Assembly (NCBI GenBank): GCA_016286445.1
Contig: JAEESS010000004.1
Span: 1 to 64,000, forward strand
DNA length: 64,000 bases
Direction: 5' to 3'
Source: Bacillota bacterium
Lineage (GTDB): Bacteria > Bacillota > Clostridia > Christensenellales > CAG-138
In this document: positions 24,283-33,041 of the stretch, piece after piece
Numbering within the stretch: the first letter of the stretch is position 1
How the letters are laid out: each line of letters starts with the position of its first letter
The notes under the pieces: model-generated
What the model saw: the letters and a program-made list of their open reading frames with translations, nothing else
What the model was told of the DNA's origin: nothing
Databases searched by the model: none
Translations under genes and position numbers: made by a program

Positions 24283-24954
24283 TTATAACTGCGCCTGCTG
24301 CTCGCTGTACGGCAGCAGCGCGATTTCCAGATTCCCGTTCCTTGTGCGCAGCTCGTCGATAAACGCCTTCTCCTCCTTCGGGTCCCTCATGCGGATGAGG
24401 AACGAGAGCCGGAACATGGAGCCCATGCCGGTCGTTTTGACGCCGAGACGCTCAACGCTCTTCAGATACTGCTTGAAAGGCTCGTCGAACAGTTCGGTAT
24501 ATTCCAGCGATTCCGGCACGGTCACCTTCAAAAGCCGCTCCTCCTGCATCGGCTTGCTGTCAAAGAGGTGCAACGACGCAAAGAGGAAGTACAAAAGCGC
24601 AAGCGTCAAAAGGATGATGACGCCGTACGCAAGATAGCCCATGCCGAACGCGATGCCCGCGCCCATGGCGATCAGGATCGCGGCGATCTCGTCCGCAGTG
24701 CCCTGCGCCGAGCGGAAGCGGATCAAGCTGAACGCGCCGCCGATCGCAACGCCCGCGCCGATGTTGCCGTTCACGAAGGTGATGACCGCGCCGACGACAA
24801 ACGGGATCAGCGCCGTGACGATGAAAAAGCGCTTCGTGGCGCGTACCCGCCGCGACATGCCCCATGCAAACAACAATCCGGAGAGGATCGCAACGCCCGC
24901 CATCAGAAAAAACTCCGATGCGGTGACTGAGGAAGAATAAATCGAATCAAACAT
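24283..24954 (-). CDS. DUF4956 membrane protein
   Basis: 223 residues. Three or four membrane helices occupy the first half (EFFLMAGVAILSGLLFAWGM, ALIPFVVGAVITFVNGNIG, LAYGVIILLTLALLYFLF). The conserved loop AFSLIRFRSAQGTADEIAAIL and a soluble C-terminal domain complete the DUF4956 pattern. Genes of this family are regularly found next to VTC-domain genes in Firmicutes, and here the two are 13 bases apart. Function is unproven; a membrane channel or anchor for the VTC-like polymerase is a reasonable inference. Confidence 0.9.
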   Translation of the reverse strand: MFDSIYSSSVTASEFFLMAGVAILSGLLFAWGMSRRVRATKRFFIVTALIPFVVGAVITFVNGNIGAGVAIGGAFSLIRFRSAQGTADEIAAILIAMGAGIAFGMGYLAYGVIILLTLALLYFLFASLHLFDSKPMQEERLLKVTVPESLEYTELFDEPFKQYLKSVERLGVKTTGMGSMFRLSFLIRMRDPKEEKAFIDELRTRNGNLEIALLPYSEQQAQL

Positions 24955-24967
24955 TTGAAAATTCCTT

Positions 24968-25675
24968 TCATCTGCGGACCGGCATTGAGCGCCGATACGC
25001 TTCGCCGTATTTGCTGATGCTGCCGCGCTTGATCTGCCCTTCGGACAGAATGCGGACGAGCCACAGCGGGATCGTGTCCTGCACCTTGATTTCGAGAATC
25101 GTATCGCCGGGGTTTATAAGCGGGATCCCGACCGGCGCGTGATCGAAGGACAGCGCATCGATGCGGTAACGCGGGTTGCGGTCGATCGTAAGCCGCAGAT
25201 CGCCGTCCGGCTCATAATACGCGGTTCGGTCGTAGAGGATCATGCACGCAGGCTCGAGCTTTTGGTAGAAATCGCGGAAATAGGTGATCTCGCGGTCGAT
25301 CTGCCCCGTTTCGTCGAGGTTCAGTTCTCCGGCGAAGAACCGCTCCGCCTCCGGGACCGTCGTCTGCACACGGCGCTTGTAAACGATCCCGAACGCCTTG
25401 CGCTTGAGCTCCAAAAAGACCGGCGATTCGTTCGTCACGCGACCGTATGCGCGGAGCCGGATCTTTTCCTTGAACGCCGGCTTTTCGATCGAGGTCCGGA
25501 CAAGCCGTTTGTCCGGCGTATCGTAATAGAGCGATTGGATCGTGGTCAGCCCGTACGCGTCCGGCTCCATGTGTCCCTTTAACCGTTCGCAGAAAAAGTC
25601 CGTCTGTTCTGCATTTAGGATGTATTTCCATTCGACCCGCTGCATCACGGTGATCGGCGCCTGTACGCTTTCCAT
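24968..25675 (-). CDS. VTC domain protein (polyphosphate-polymerase-like)
   Basis: 235 residues forming a single triphosphate-tunnel (TTM) VTC domain. Charged strands that line the tunnel are visible: RVEWKYILN, QSLYYDTPD, KIRLRAYGR, VFLELKRK, LRLTIDRNP and ILEIKV. Yeast Vtc4 with this domain makes polyphosphate from ATP; bacterial stand-alone versions are largely uncharacterised. No signal peptide, so the active site is cytoplasmic, next to the DUF4956 membrane partner. First gene of the operon, transcribed from promoter P1. Confidence 0.9.
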   Translation of the reverse strand: MESVQAPITVMQRVEWKYILNAEQTDFFCERLKGHMEPDAYGLTTIQSLYYDTPDKRLVRTSIEKPAFKEKIRLRAYGRVTNESPVFLELKRKAFGIVYKRRVQTTVPEAERFFAGELNLDETGQIDREITYFRDFYQKLEPACMILYDRTAYYEPDGDLRLTIDRNPRYRIDALSFDHAPVGIPLINPGDTILEIKVQDTIPLWLVRILSEGQIKRGSISKYGEAYRRSMPVRR

Positions 25676-25707
25676 ATGCGTGTCCTCGCTTTCTTTGATG
25701 GTACCAT

Positions 25708-25738
25708 CATACAGGCGTTTCCTAAAATGAAATTAAAA
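25708..25738 (-). promoter_or_regulatory. Regulon promoter P1 (VTC operon)
   Basis: The minus strand reads TTTTAATTTC-ATTTTAGGAAA followed by CGCCTGTATGAT, matching P3 with only transitions. A palindrome GATGGTACCATC follows in the leader, as GATGATACCATC does at P3. Confidence 0.7.
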
Positions 25739-25873
25739 CCCGAAAAACTTTTTGCAATATAAAAGTGCGCATTGAAACATGCACACTGACTTATCTGCGG
25801 ATCGGGATCACATTCCTTTCCGCCGAACGAACCGCGTGATACGCGATGCCTCTGCGCGCGGGATCTGTCGGGT

Positions 25874-26620
25874 TCAGGAGCCTTTCAGGATCCTTTTGAT
25901 CGTCCGCACATAGTCTTCCGGATGATTGATCGAAAACTCGCCGTGATACAGGTTGGGGATCACGGTCTTTTTGCTTCCCGGAACGGCGTTGTTTATCGTG
26001 TCCAGAGAGCGCAGGATCCGGCGATTTTCCTTCGCCCCCGCAAAGAGATGCAGCTGCGCCGTCGTCTCCGAGATCGCAGGCTTTAAGGAATACGCCGTGT
26101 TTGCTTTTAAGAAGGCGATCATATCGGACTTTTCGATCGCGCAGGTATCGCAGTAATAGTCCTCAAACAGCGACGGCTTCAGATGCAGCGAACGGAACTG
26201 CAGCTTTGCAAAGGATCTCCTGCGAATCAGTCCGTAACTCGATCCGAACGTCGGATCGATCAGCGCGTTGATGATCCCGGACGGGATGACCGCGGCGCTT
26301 TCCGCGATCGCGTACCTGCAAATGTCCCTGCGTTGGGAAAGCATTTCCAAAAGCACCTGCCCGCCGAGGGAAAGCCCTCCGATCAGCAGAACGCTGCCTC
26401 CTGAATGCGCATCGATAAAAGTGATGATCTCTGCGGCATTGTCCTCGATGGAGGTAAACTGCCGGTCGCTCCCCGCGTGTCCGTCCAGGATCGGCAGGAC
26501 GATATGGTATTTGGATTGAAGAAGCTCGGCTTCCTCCCGGTAATTCCACACGGAAAGTCCCCCGCCGTGCAGCAGAAGGATCGTTTCCGGATTCTCCGCT
26601 CCATACTCCCGATAATGCAT
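25874..26620 (-). CDS. Alpha/beta hydrolase
   Basis: 248 residues. The oxyanion HG motif (LLLHGGGLSVWNYREE), nucleophile elbow GGLSLGG, and C-terminal His (PNLYHGEFSINHPEDY) define a small esterase/lipase-like alpha/beta hydrolase in the cytoplasm. It follows the EFR1 gene by nine bases in the same direction, so the two are cotranscribed. Substrate unknown. The 200-base gap downstream, up to the VTC promoter, holds no gene. Confidence 0.85.
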   Translation of the reverse strand: MHYREYGAENPETILLLHGGGLSVWNYREEAELLQSKYHIVLPILDGHAGSDRQFTSIEDNAAEIITFIDAHSGGSVLLIGGLSLGGQVLLEMLSQRRDICRYAIAESAAVIPSGIINALIDPTFGSSYGLIRRRSFAKLQFRSLHLKPSLFEDYYCDTCAIEKSDMIAFLKANTAYSLKPAISETTAQLHLFAGAKENRRILRSLDTINNAVPGSKKTVIPNLYHGEFSINHPEDYVRTIKRILKGS

Positions 26621-26629
26621 AGGACCTCC

Positions 26630-27469
26630 TCAATCCCGCTTGTCCGCAAAATATCGCTCGTAGGATTTTTTGCAGTAGCGTCCGAGCCTTGCGGATCCCG
26701 GATCGCGGGTAAAATCATAGGGACCGTTGACGCGCATGAAGTCGATCATCCCGATCTTTATCGCGTCAGTCTGGCAGTTGAACGAGCAGCGCACGCAGCC
26801 GATGCAGTTTTTGCCGAAGCGGAATCTGCCGTCCTCAAACGTGATGTTCTTTGTCGGGCAGTTTTTCACGCATTTCAGACAGCGGACGCACTTTTTCGGA
26901 TCGACGCGGAACAGTCTGCCGTTTCTCGGATAGAACCAATGCTCGACGCGGCAGAGCGCGGAAACGAGTTTTGCGGAAAGCGGCGCGGCAATCGACGTTT
27001 CCTCCCCGTCTGCGATCCTTTTTGCGGCGTCGGAGATCCGTTTCTCCGCCGTCTCAAGCATCAACGACGCCAGCGCGTCCGTGTGCCGGAAGACTATGTT
27101 GTAGGGCATGATATAGTGAAACTCGCCCTTGATCGCATAGCCTTTCTTTTGCAGAATGCGGATCATCTCCGCGGAGGAATTGTCGTTTAAGCGCAGCGGC
27201 TCGCCGGAGGTTTTCAAAAACCATACGTTCCCGCCGCCCGTAAGATTGCGGCAGAAGGGTTTCATCACGCGCGGCATATTGAAGCCGTAGATCGGATAGC
27301 AGATCACAAGATCGCGCTCCGACGCCGTCTCCGTCCCGTCCGCAATCTCATGAAGTTTGACCGAAATGCCCCGTTCCGTCAGCGCCGCTTCCAATGCCTT
27401 CGCGCATTTTAAAGTGTTTCCCGTGCCGGAAAACACACAGATCCCGATCCGCTTTGCCGTTTGCGCCAT
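26630..27469 (-). CDS. EFR1-family flavodoxin-ferredoxin protein
   Basis: 279 residues from the ATG at 27469, where the family starts (GICVFSGTGNTLKCAKALE, a flavodoxin phosphate loop). The N-terminal flavodoxin-like domain (1-170) is followed by a ferredoxin with CVRCLKCVKNCP and CIGCVRCSFNCQ (about 200-245). EFR1 proteins are thought to shuttle low-potential electrons in anaerobes; no defined partner is known. A weak AAGGAC lies upstream; a start 11 codons earlier lacks any ribosome binding site. Operon partner: the hydrolase at 25874. Confidence 0.87.
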   Translation of the reverse strand: MAQTAKRIGICVFSGTGNTLKCAKALEAALTERGISVKLHEIADGTETASERDLVICYPIYGFNMPRVMKPFCRNLTGGGNVWFLKTSGEPLRLNDNSSAEMIRILQKKGYAIKGEFHYIMPYNIVFRHTDALASLMLETAEKRISDAAKRIADGEETSIAAPLSAKLVSALCRVEHWFYPRNGRLFRVDPKKCVRCLKCVKNCPTKNITFEDGRFRFGKNCIGCVRCSFNCQTDAIKIGMIDFMRVNGPYDFTRDPGSARLGRYCKKSYERYFADKRD

Positions 27470-27533
27470 TGCCCCGCTGTCCTTCTGTCCCCTTGATGCC
27501 ATCAGTTTACCACATCCCGCCCGCCGATGCAAG

Positions 27534-27565
27534 AAAAGAGCCGAAGCGCGCTGCTTCGGCTTTCA
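27534..27565 (-). terminator. Terminator after the AI-2E-family permease gene
   Basis: AGCCGAAGC and GCTTCGGCT pair around GCGCT, and the minus strand continues CTTTTCTT. Confidence 0.78.
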
Positions 27566-27592
27566 GGATCATGATCGTTTATTCTGCACGGA

Positions 27593-28738
27593 TTACTCCT
27601 GCTTGTGTTCTGCCGGCGGTTGGCTTTCCGGCTTGCGTCTTGCCTCCAGCCAGGGCATGAAATACTCCTGATACAGCATGTCCAGGATCGCGACGCCCGG
27701 GATCGCAAGGAGGATGCCGACGATCCCGAACATCCTGCCGCCGATCACGATGCCGACCAGTATCCACAGACCCGGAACGCCGAGGGAGTCCCCGAACAGC
27801 TTGGGCTTGATGAGATAGGCGTCGATGCACTGCAGAACGACCGTGAAGATCAGAAACGCAATCGCGTACCACGGCTTGACCAGAACAAGCACAAATCCGC
27901 CGATGCCGGCGCCGATGACCGGTCCGAAGGTCGGGATCAGATTGGTAACCGCGACCACGAAGGACACGAGCCCGACGTACGGCATGCCGAGGACCGTCAT
28001 AAAGAGCGCGTTCACGCAGCCGATGATCAGACTGTCCAGCAGATTGAACGCGATATAACGGTTGAAGATCTTGTGGCTCTTTGCGAAGAAATCCTTGATC
28101 TTCTCATATCTGCTTTCGCTGACGGACGCTCTGAGCAGCCGCTTTCCGCCGTCCTTCAGGCGGCGCTTTGAACTGAGCAGATAGATCGACAGCAGAAACG
28201 CGATCACAAACAGCAGCACTTCCTTTCCGGCGCTGACCGACATGCTGAGGATCGTGTTGAGATTGTTTTTGATGTAATCCGTTACCGTCTCAAGAATCGC
28301 TTCGGAGGAGCTGATCACATGGTCCAGATTCAATGTCGAAGCGGAAACGCCGATCCGGTTGAGCACGTCGTTGACCGTCTCCGCGTAGGTATCCAGATTT
28401 GCAACGAACATGCTGATGCTTTCGATCAGCTGCGGGATCAGGATCAGCATCAGAAGCGCAAGGAACAGGACCACCGTAATAAACGCAAGCACCGTGGACA
28501 GGGCTTCCCTGGTTTTTTCCTTTTTGATGCGGCGAAATACGCTGCGCTCGTACAGCTTTGACAGCGGATTGATGAGATACGCGATCACACAGCCGAGGAT
28601 CACCGGTCTGAAATAGCCGAGGAACGTCCTGATCCCCTCCCGGAAGCCCGGAAGATGCGTCAATACGACATACAGAATGACGGCGATGCATGCGGCGACC
28701 GCGTAATTGAACCATGGTTTTTCCTTCAAGCGTTTCAT
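27593..28738 (-). CDS. AI-2E-family permease
   Basis: 381 residues from the ATG at 28738, with GGGGAGG just upstream. About eight membrane helices in the AI-2E (PF01594) arrangement, with the conserved C-terminal DSLGVPGLWILVGIVIGG and the FGPVIGAGIGGFVL helix. Members export AI-2 or act as Na+/H+ antiporters; sequence does not say which applies here. A large extracytoplasmic segment (about 100-160) precedes the core helices. It appears to be a single-gene transcript ending in the hairpin at 27534. Confidence 0.9.
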   Translation of the reverse strand: MKRLKEKPWFNYAVAACIAVILYVVLTHLPGFREGIRTFLGYFRPVILGCVIAYLINPLSKLYERSVFRRIKKEKTREALSTVLAFITVVLFLALLMLILIPQLIESISMFVANLDTYAETVNDVLNRIGVSASTLNLDHVISSSEAILETVTDYIKNNLNTILSMSVSAGKEVLLFVIAFLLSIYLLSSKRRLKDGGKRLLRASVSESRYEKIKDFFAKSHKIFNRYIAFNLLDSLIIGCVNALFMTVLGMPYVGLVSFVVAVTNLIPTFGPVIGAGIGGFVLVLVKPWYAIAFLIFTVVLQCIDAYLIKPKLFGDSLGVPGLWILVGIVIGGRMFGIVGILLAIPGVAILDMLYQEYFMPWLEARRKPESQPPAEHKQE

Positions 28739-28833
28739 CTGACCGCCTCCCCGACGTTGTTCCGTATAATGATTATACACCCGCTGCGTCCGCGCATCAA
28801 GAAGAAATCTTGTATCATGCGCATACAGTGCGA

Positions 28834-30351
28834 TTATACATCCAGTTCCGTGACTTCCTTCGGGTACTCGCGCAGCTCGTCCGGCTCATGCAGCGGGTCC
28901 CAGACCTGCGCAAAGAACGGATCGACCTTGGCGCGCGCGCCGTAGTTCCAGCTCTTGCGCTCGCATTCCGGGCACCAGTGACCGCCCTCCAGCACGAGCC
29001 GCGGGCTTGCTTCAAATTCATGACCGAACGCGCAGCAAAAACGCAGCTTGGTTTTCCAATCGCCCTTTTGCATCGATTCGGAAAGCAGCTTGCCGCCGCG
29101 GAAGGTCGCCGCGCCCTGCATATCCTCAAAGGACAGCTCGCTTTCCGGCTTTGATTCGTCGTAGCCGTGGTCGATATGCACGACCGTGTCCCAATCGGTG
29201 AAATGCTGCATTTCGGAGGTCTTCTCCGGAAGCGCTTCCCATGCCTTGCGGCTGCCCCAGTACGCCTCGATATGATCCTCCATGTTCGTGTCGAGCCAAT
29301 GCTTTGTGCCGTGCTCGCCGTTCAAAAGCTTTTTGAACGTGCCCTTGATGATGGAGCCCATCAAGCGCTGCCCGCCGGGGAGCTTGCAGATGATCCTGCC
29401 GAACGGCTTTGCCGTGCCGAGTTCTTTGAGGTACGCGTCGTAGAAATACTGCATGCTGTCGGAGCGGAAGTGCAGATAGTTCTCGAGCTTGTCCGAATCG
29501 AGATAGTACTGCCCGTGGAAGTTGCGCGTGGCGTTGACCTTCGGGTCGATGACGTAATCGATGTTCTTGATGCCGATCTCGCCGTACATGAGCTTGTACA
29601 TCGTCAGCGTATCGACACGGCAGGTTTCTCCGCCGCCGATGTTGTAGATGTGCCCCCAGAACGCGCCGTCGAGCGTGCCGTCCGCTTCAAACGCGCAGAG
29701 GTTTCGCATCAGTCTGCCGCTGTCGCGATCGGAGGCGTATTCCAGCACGTTGTCGAGGCAGTTGTGGAACTGGATCGCGTCGCGGATCTTCGCCATCGCG
29801 GGACCGATGATACCGGTCTGACGGAGGCTCACCCAATATTTGAGTCCGCTTTCGATCACATACCGCTCCGCGGCGACCTTGGACACGGCATAATAGTCGA
29901 ACATGCTCGGCTTGATCGGATCGCCGACCCTGCCCCAGTGGATCGGAGGCATGCGGTCGCCGGTCTCCGCGACGGTGCCGATGTAGACAAACTTACAGGT
30001 GTTCGCTTTGCCCGTTTCATAAATCGCTTCGATAAGGTTCCGCGTCGAGCCGTAGTTGTTCTGCATCGCCTTCTTCGGGAAATAGTCCGCCTGCGGGGAC
30101 ACGAACGCAGCGATGTGCAGCACAATATCCGATTGCTCAATGCACTTGCGCACATCGTCCTTGTTCAGAAGATCGCCCCAGACGATAGTCAAGCCCTTCT
30201 GCTCCGCATACGGCATGAACAGATTCCGGTTCTTTTCGCTGTCGCGCACGAGAACCACAAGGTTATAAAGTGTATCGAGATCGGAAAGCATCGCCTTGAA
30301 GCTCTCAAAGCCCATGCCGCCGCCCGCGCCGGTCATAAATACGGTCTGCAT
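28834..30351 (-). CDS. Extended SDR (NAD-dependent epimerase-like) with C-terminal Cys-rich domain
   Basis: 505 residues, much longer than the usual 310-350. The Rossmann domain opens TVFMTGAGGGMGFESF and has the catalytic YYAVSKVAAERY. From about residue 340 on there is an extra region ending in a possible zinc ribbon (CCAFGHEFEASP, WCPECERKSW). It lies one base after the paired SDR gene at 30353, so the two likely form a heteromeric or sequential enzyme. Reaction unknown; sugar-nucleotide or steroid-type oxidoreduction are both possible. The TetR regulator divergent from the pair probably controls it. Confidence 0.82.
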   Translation of the reverse strand: MQTVFMTGAGGGMGFESFKAMLSDLDTLYNLVVLVRDSEKNRNLFMPYAEQKGLTIVWGDLLNKDDVRKCIEQSDIVLHIAAFVSPQADYFPKKAMQNNYGSTRNLIEAIYETGKANTCKFVYIGTVAETGDRMPPIHWGRVGDPIKPSMFDYYAVSKVAAERYVIESGLKYWVSLRQTGIIGPAMAKIRDAIQFHNCLDNVLEYASDRDSGRLMRNLCAFEADGTLDGAFWGHIYNIGGGETCRVDTLTMYKLMYGEIGIKNIDYVIDPKVNATRNFHGQYYLDSDKLENYLHFRSDSMQYFYDAYLKELGTAKPFGRIICKLPGGQRLMGSIIKGTFKKLLNGEHGTKHWLDTNMEDHIEAYWGSRKAWEALPEKTSEMQHFTDWDTVVHIDHGYDESKPESELSFEDMQGAATFRGGKLLSESMQKGDWKTKLRFCCAFGHEFEASPRLVLEGGHWCPECERKSWNYGARAKVDPFFAQVWDPLHEPDELREYPKEVTELDV

Positions 30352-30352
30352 C

Positions 30353-31363
30353 TTATTCTCCCTTCATGCCGAGCACAGCGGTTTTCTTTTCGATGACGTC
30401 CTTGCAGAGCAGGATCGAATCGCCGATCGCCGCGTCGATGTCGTCGTCGGTCACGCCGAGCGCGTCACAGCCCTCGGACTTATCGATAAACAGGTTCGAG
30501 CACATGATGTCGGTGAACTTCACCATATGAAGACCGCCCTGAACGTTGTGCTTTTTCTGCTCCTTCATGATCTTTCTGCCGCCGATCGCATACATCCAGT
30601 TCGGGATCGTGACGATCTTCTTGTCCGGGCAGCCGAGGTACTTGTGGACGATTTTCAATAGCTCCACCCACGTCAGGTTATAGTAGCCGATCGGGTAGCA
30701 ATTGCCGCCGCGGTTCCGCTCGATCGCGCCTGCGATCGCCTGTCCGACCTGATGCACGGTCACCATCGTCGAGCCGCCCTTCGGATACATCGTGACCTTC
30801 TTCATGCTCATGACGTTTTCGACGAGGAACACCCACACCGGCTTTCTGCCCGGCTGCGTGCCGAAGATGTACGGAAGCTCCAGCACCGCAACGTCCATAT
30901 CGGCGGCAAACGCCATTGCCGCTTCCTCCTGGTCGATGCGGCTTTTGATATACGGATGCCACTTCGTCAATTCCTTCTCGGGCCATTTCTTGGCGGCATA
31001 GGAGAAATACGAACCGCAGATCGCGACGTGCTTCACGCCGCACTCCCGGCAGAGCGATAAAAGCCGCTTCACGGGATCGATGTTGTATTTCTTATAAAGA
31101 TCATAAATCGGCGCGGGACCTTCCACGCGCTCGTCCACGCCCGCCGCAAATACAAAGCCCTCGCAGCCCATAAGATGCTTTTTGAGCTCTTCGTCGCTCA
31201 TCTCCAGATAATTGCCGAACTCCAGCTTCATTTCGGGCGGAAGCACCGCGCCCCGGGGCAGCGGCGGCAGCGCCAGAGACGATACCTCGTGCCCTCTTCG
31301 GATCAGTTCCTTTGCCGCTTCCGAGCCCAAAAGCCCCGTTCCGCCGATCATAAATACCTTCAT
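30353..31363 (-). CDS. SDR-family NAD(P)-binding protein, partner of the gene at 28834
   Basis: 336 residues from the ATG at 31363 (AGGAGGT seven bases upstream). Nucleotide loop VFMIGGTGLLGSEAAKELI. Where SDRs have YxxxK, this sequence reads YIKSR (in HPYIKSRIDQEEAAM), so the catalytic Lys may be replaced by Arg, or the active site may be elsewhere. Large inserts follow (KKWPEKELTK, GGRKIMKEQKKHNVQ). First gene of a two-gene operon under the divergent TetR regulator. Substrate unknown. Confidence 0.82.
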   Translation of the reverse strand: MKVFMIGGTGLLGSEAAKELIRRGHEVSSLALPPLPRGAVLPPEMKLEFGNYLEMSDEELKKHLMGCEGFVFAAGVDERVEGPAPIYDLYKKYNIDPVKRLLSLCRECGVKHVAICGSYFSYAAKKWPEKELTKWHPYIKSRIDQEEAAMAFAADMDVAVLELPYIFGTQPGRKPVWVFLVENVMSMKKVTMYPKGGSTMVTVHQVGQAIAGAIERNRGGNCYPIGYYNLTWVELLKIVHKYLGCPDKKIVTIPNWMYAIGGRKIMKEQKKHNVQGGLHMVKFTDIMCSNLFIDKSEGCDALGVTDDDIDAAIGDSILLCKDVIEKKTAVLGMKGE

Positions 31364-31385
31364 GCTGCGTACCTCCTGTATGGTA

Positions 31386-31414
31386 TTGACATTTTGTCCT
31401 GTTTCGCCTATTAT
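31386..31414 (+). promoter_or_regulatory. Promoter of the TetR gene
   Basis: TTGACA (31386-31391), a 17-base spacer and TATTAT (31409-31414), directed to the TetR gene. Confidence 0.65.
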
Positions 31415-31460
31415 TATATCGACACCGTGTTGAAATAACAATCAGCAGATGTTTTTAGGG

Positions 31461-31478
31461 ATGTCGCAACATCGACAT
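31461..31478. promoter_or_regulatory. Candidate TetR operator
   Basis: ATGTCG and CGACAT are inverted arms around six bases, in the gap between the TetR gene and the SDR pair. Confidence 0.5.
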
Positions 31479-31534
31479 TCGGATCGGATTTGTTGAAATC
31501 CAGACGATTATGCAAAAATTGACGGGAGGATCAT

Positions 31535-32080
31535 ATGGCGGTCAAGAACAACCGGCGTGCGCAGATGACGCGCCTGCTTTTAAGAACGGCGCTTGTAGAG
31601 CTGATGCAGAAAAAGCCGTTCAACGAGATCACGATCAAAGAGATCTGCGAACAGGCGGATCTCAACCGAACGACCTTCTATCTGCACTATACCGACCAGT
31701 TCGCCCTGCTGTCGGACGTGGAAAACGAGGTGTATCTGAAAACGCTCGAATACCTGCAGAACGTCAGACCGACCGCGGACGCGCCGGGCATGATCGAAGC
31801 GTTTCTGCAATACATCAAGGACAACGCGTCCCTGTTCCGCATCCTGTTTTTCGACGCAGGGAGCGAACAGTTCCGCAGTCATTTTATCGAATACACACTG
31901 AAAAGTCTCCGCGTCAACATTCCCCTCTCCTGCGCCGCCGCGGAGGAGCCGTACATCCTTTGCTTTCTCATGCAGGGCAGTGTGCACATGATTATGGAAT
32001 GGATCCGCCGCGGCTTCGACATGGAACCCAAGCAGCTTGCGCTGCTGATCTTCCGCGCCTGCAATCGCGTCGCGCCGTAA
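31535..32080 (+). CDS. TetR/AcrR-family regulator
   Basis: 181 residues, GGGAGG before the ATG. The N-terminal helix-turn-helix is ITIKEICEQADLNRTTFYLHY; the C-terminal half is a helical ligand-binding domain of the TetR_C type found in DhaS-like Firmicutes regulators. Divergent from the two SDR genes, with a palindrome in the shared gap, so it likely represses them until a ligand (perhaps their substrate) binds. A shared terminator separates it from rhaD. Confidence 0.9.
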   Translation: MAVKNNRRAQMTRLLLRTALVELMQKKPFNEITIKEICEQADLNRTTFYLHYTDQFALLSDVENEVYLKTLEYLQNVRPTADAPGMIEAFLQYIKDNASLFRILFFDAGSEQFRSHFIEYTLKSLRVNIPLSCAAAEEPYILCFLMQGSVHMIMEWIRRGFDMEPKQLALLIFRACNRVAP

Positions 32081-32161
32081 CACGCCGTAAAAACGGATTC
32101 TGCGCCGGTTCGATGGTAAACAGCGCCCGCGCGGGTCCTGCCGTCGGGTTTTATAACAAGA

Positions 32162-32193
32162 TAAGAGCGTCTTTTCCGTAAAGACGCTCTTTT
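32162..32193. terminator. Bidirectional terminator between TetR gene and rhaD
   Basis: AAGAGCGTCTTT and AAAGACGCTCTT pair around TCCGT-type loop bases, with T runs on both strands. Confidence 0.87.
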
Positions 32194-32211
32194 TGCCGTA
32201 TCGTATTTGGT

Positions 32212-33027
32212 TCAGTTCAGATATCCGTCCCTGGCTTTGACGCCGAAGTGCTTCTCCAGCTCGTGCATCTGTTCGTCGGTGATCGTATTGACGCGCGGAA
32301 GATGCGCGATCTTCATGTAGATCTCCGCAGCCTTCTCTGCGGTCTCGATAAGCCCGAAGGTCTCGTCGAGGTCCTTGCCCGCGCCGTAGACGCCGTGCTG
32401 TGCCCACACGACAAGCCTTGCGGTCTCCATCTTCTTTGCGGTGGCTTCGCCGATCTCGTTGGTGCCGCAGAGCATCCACGGCAGCACGTTCACGCCGTCC
32501 GGGAACACCACGATGCATTCGGTGCACATCTGCCAAAGCGTGCGCGTAAAGGCGCGTTCGTCGAGGTCGTGCACATAGGTCATAGCAAGCAGATTTGCCG
32601 GATGGCAGTGCATGACGACGCAGTTTTCGGGATCAACGCGCATGCGTGCAATGTGGCTCATCATATGCGCCGGAAACTCCGATGTGAACCTGCCCTTGTC
32701 CGAAAAGCCCCAAAGGACCTCGGCTTCCGCGCCGTTTTTCGCAAGGCGGACGATGCCGAGATTCTTTGCCGGATCGTACTGTACGTTCTTGAAATACTTG
32801 CCGGTGCCGGTGACGAGAAAGATCTTCCCATTCAATTCGGGCGCTTCAAAGCCCGTCGGGATCGTGCGGACGATCGCGGGGATCCTGAGGTATTTCCGTA
32901 CCTCCGCTTCGTCCAGCAGCATGGAGATATTGCCGCCGTTGCGCTCGTCCCAGCCGTGGGCGTACATGTTTGTCGTGGTGCGGATCATTTCCGTAAGAAA
33001 CGGTGCGTTCAAAATATCTTTCATCAT
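32212..33027 (-). CDS. rhaD: Rhamnulose-1-phosphate aldolase
   Basis: 271 residues. A class II zinc aldolase that splits L-rhamnulose-1-phosphate to dihydroxyacetone phosphate and L-lactaldehyde. Motifs: the opening EMIRTTTNMYAHGWDERNGG, the metal-binding HCHPANLLAMTY, and HGVYGAGKDLDE. Either of two adjacent ATGs could be the start. Last gene of the rhamnoside operon; a 400-base string of hairpin repeats separates it from rhaA, so expression may differ from the upstream genes. No lactaldehyde reductase gene is nearby. Confidence 0.95.
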   Translation of the reverse strand: MMKDILNAPFLTEMIRTTTNMYAHGWDERNGGNISMLLDEAEVRKYLRIPAIVRTIPTGFEAPELNGKIFLVTGTGKYFKNVQYDPAKNLGIVRLAKNGAEAEVLWGFSDKGRFTSEFPAHMMSHIARMRVDPENCVVMHCHPANLLAMTYVHDLDERAFTRTLWQMCTECIVVFPDGVNVLPWMLCGTNEIGEATAKKMETARLVVWAQHGVYGAGKDLDETFGLIETAEKAAEIYMKIAHLPRVNTITDEQMHELEKHFGVKARDGYLN

Positions 33028-33041
33028 TCTATTCCTTTCAT

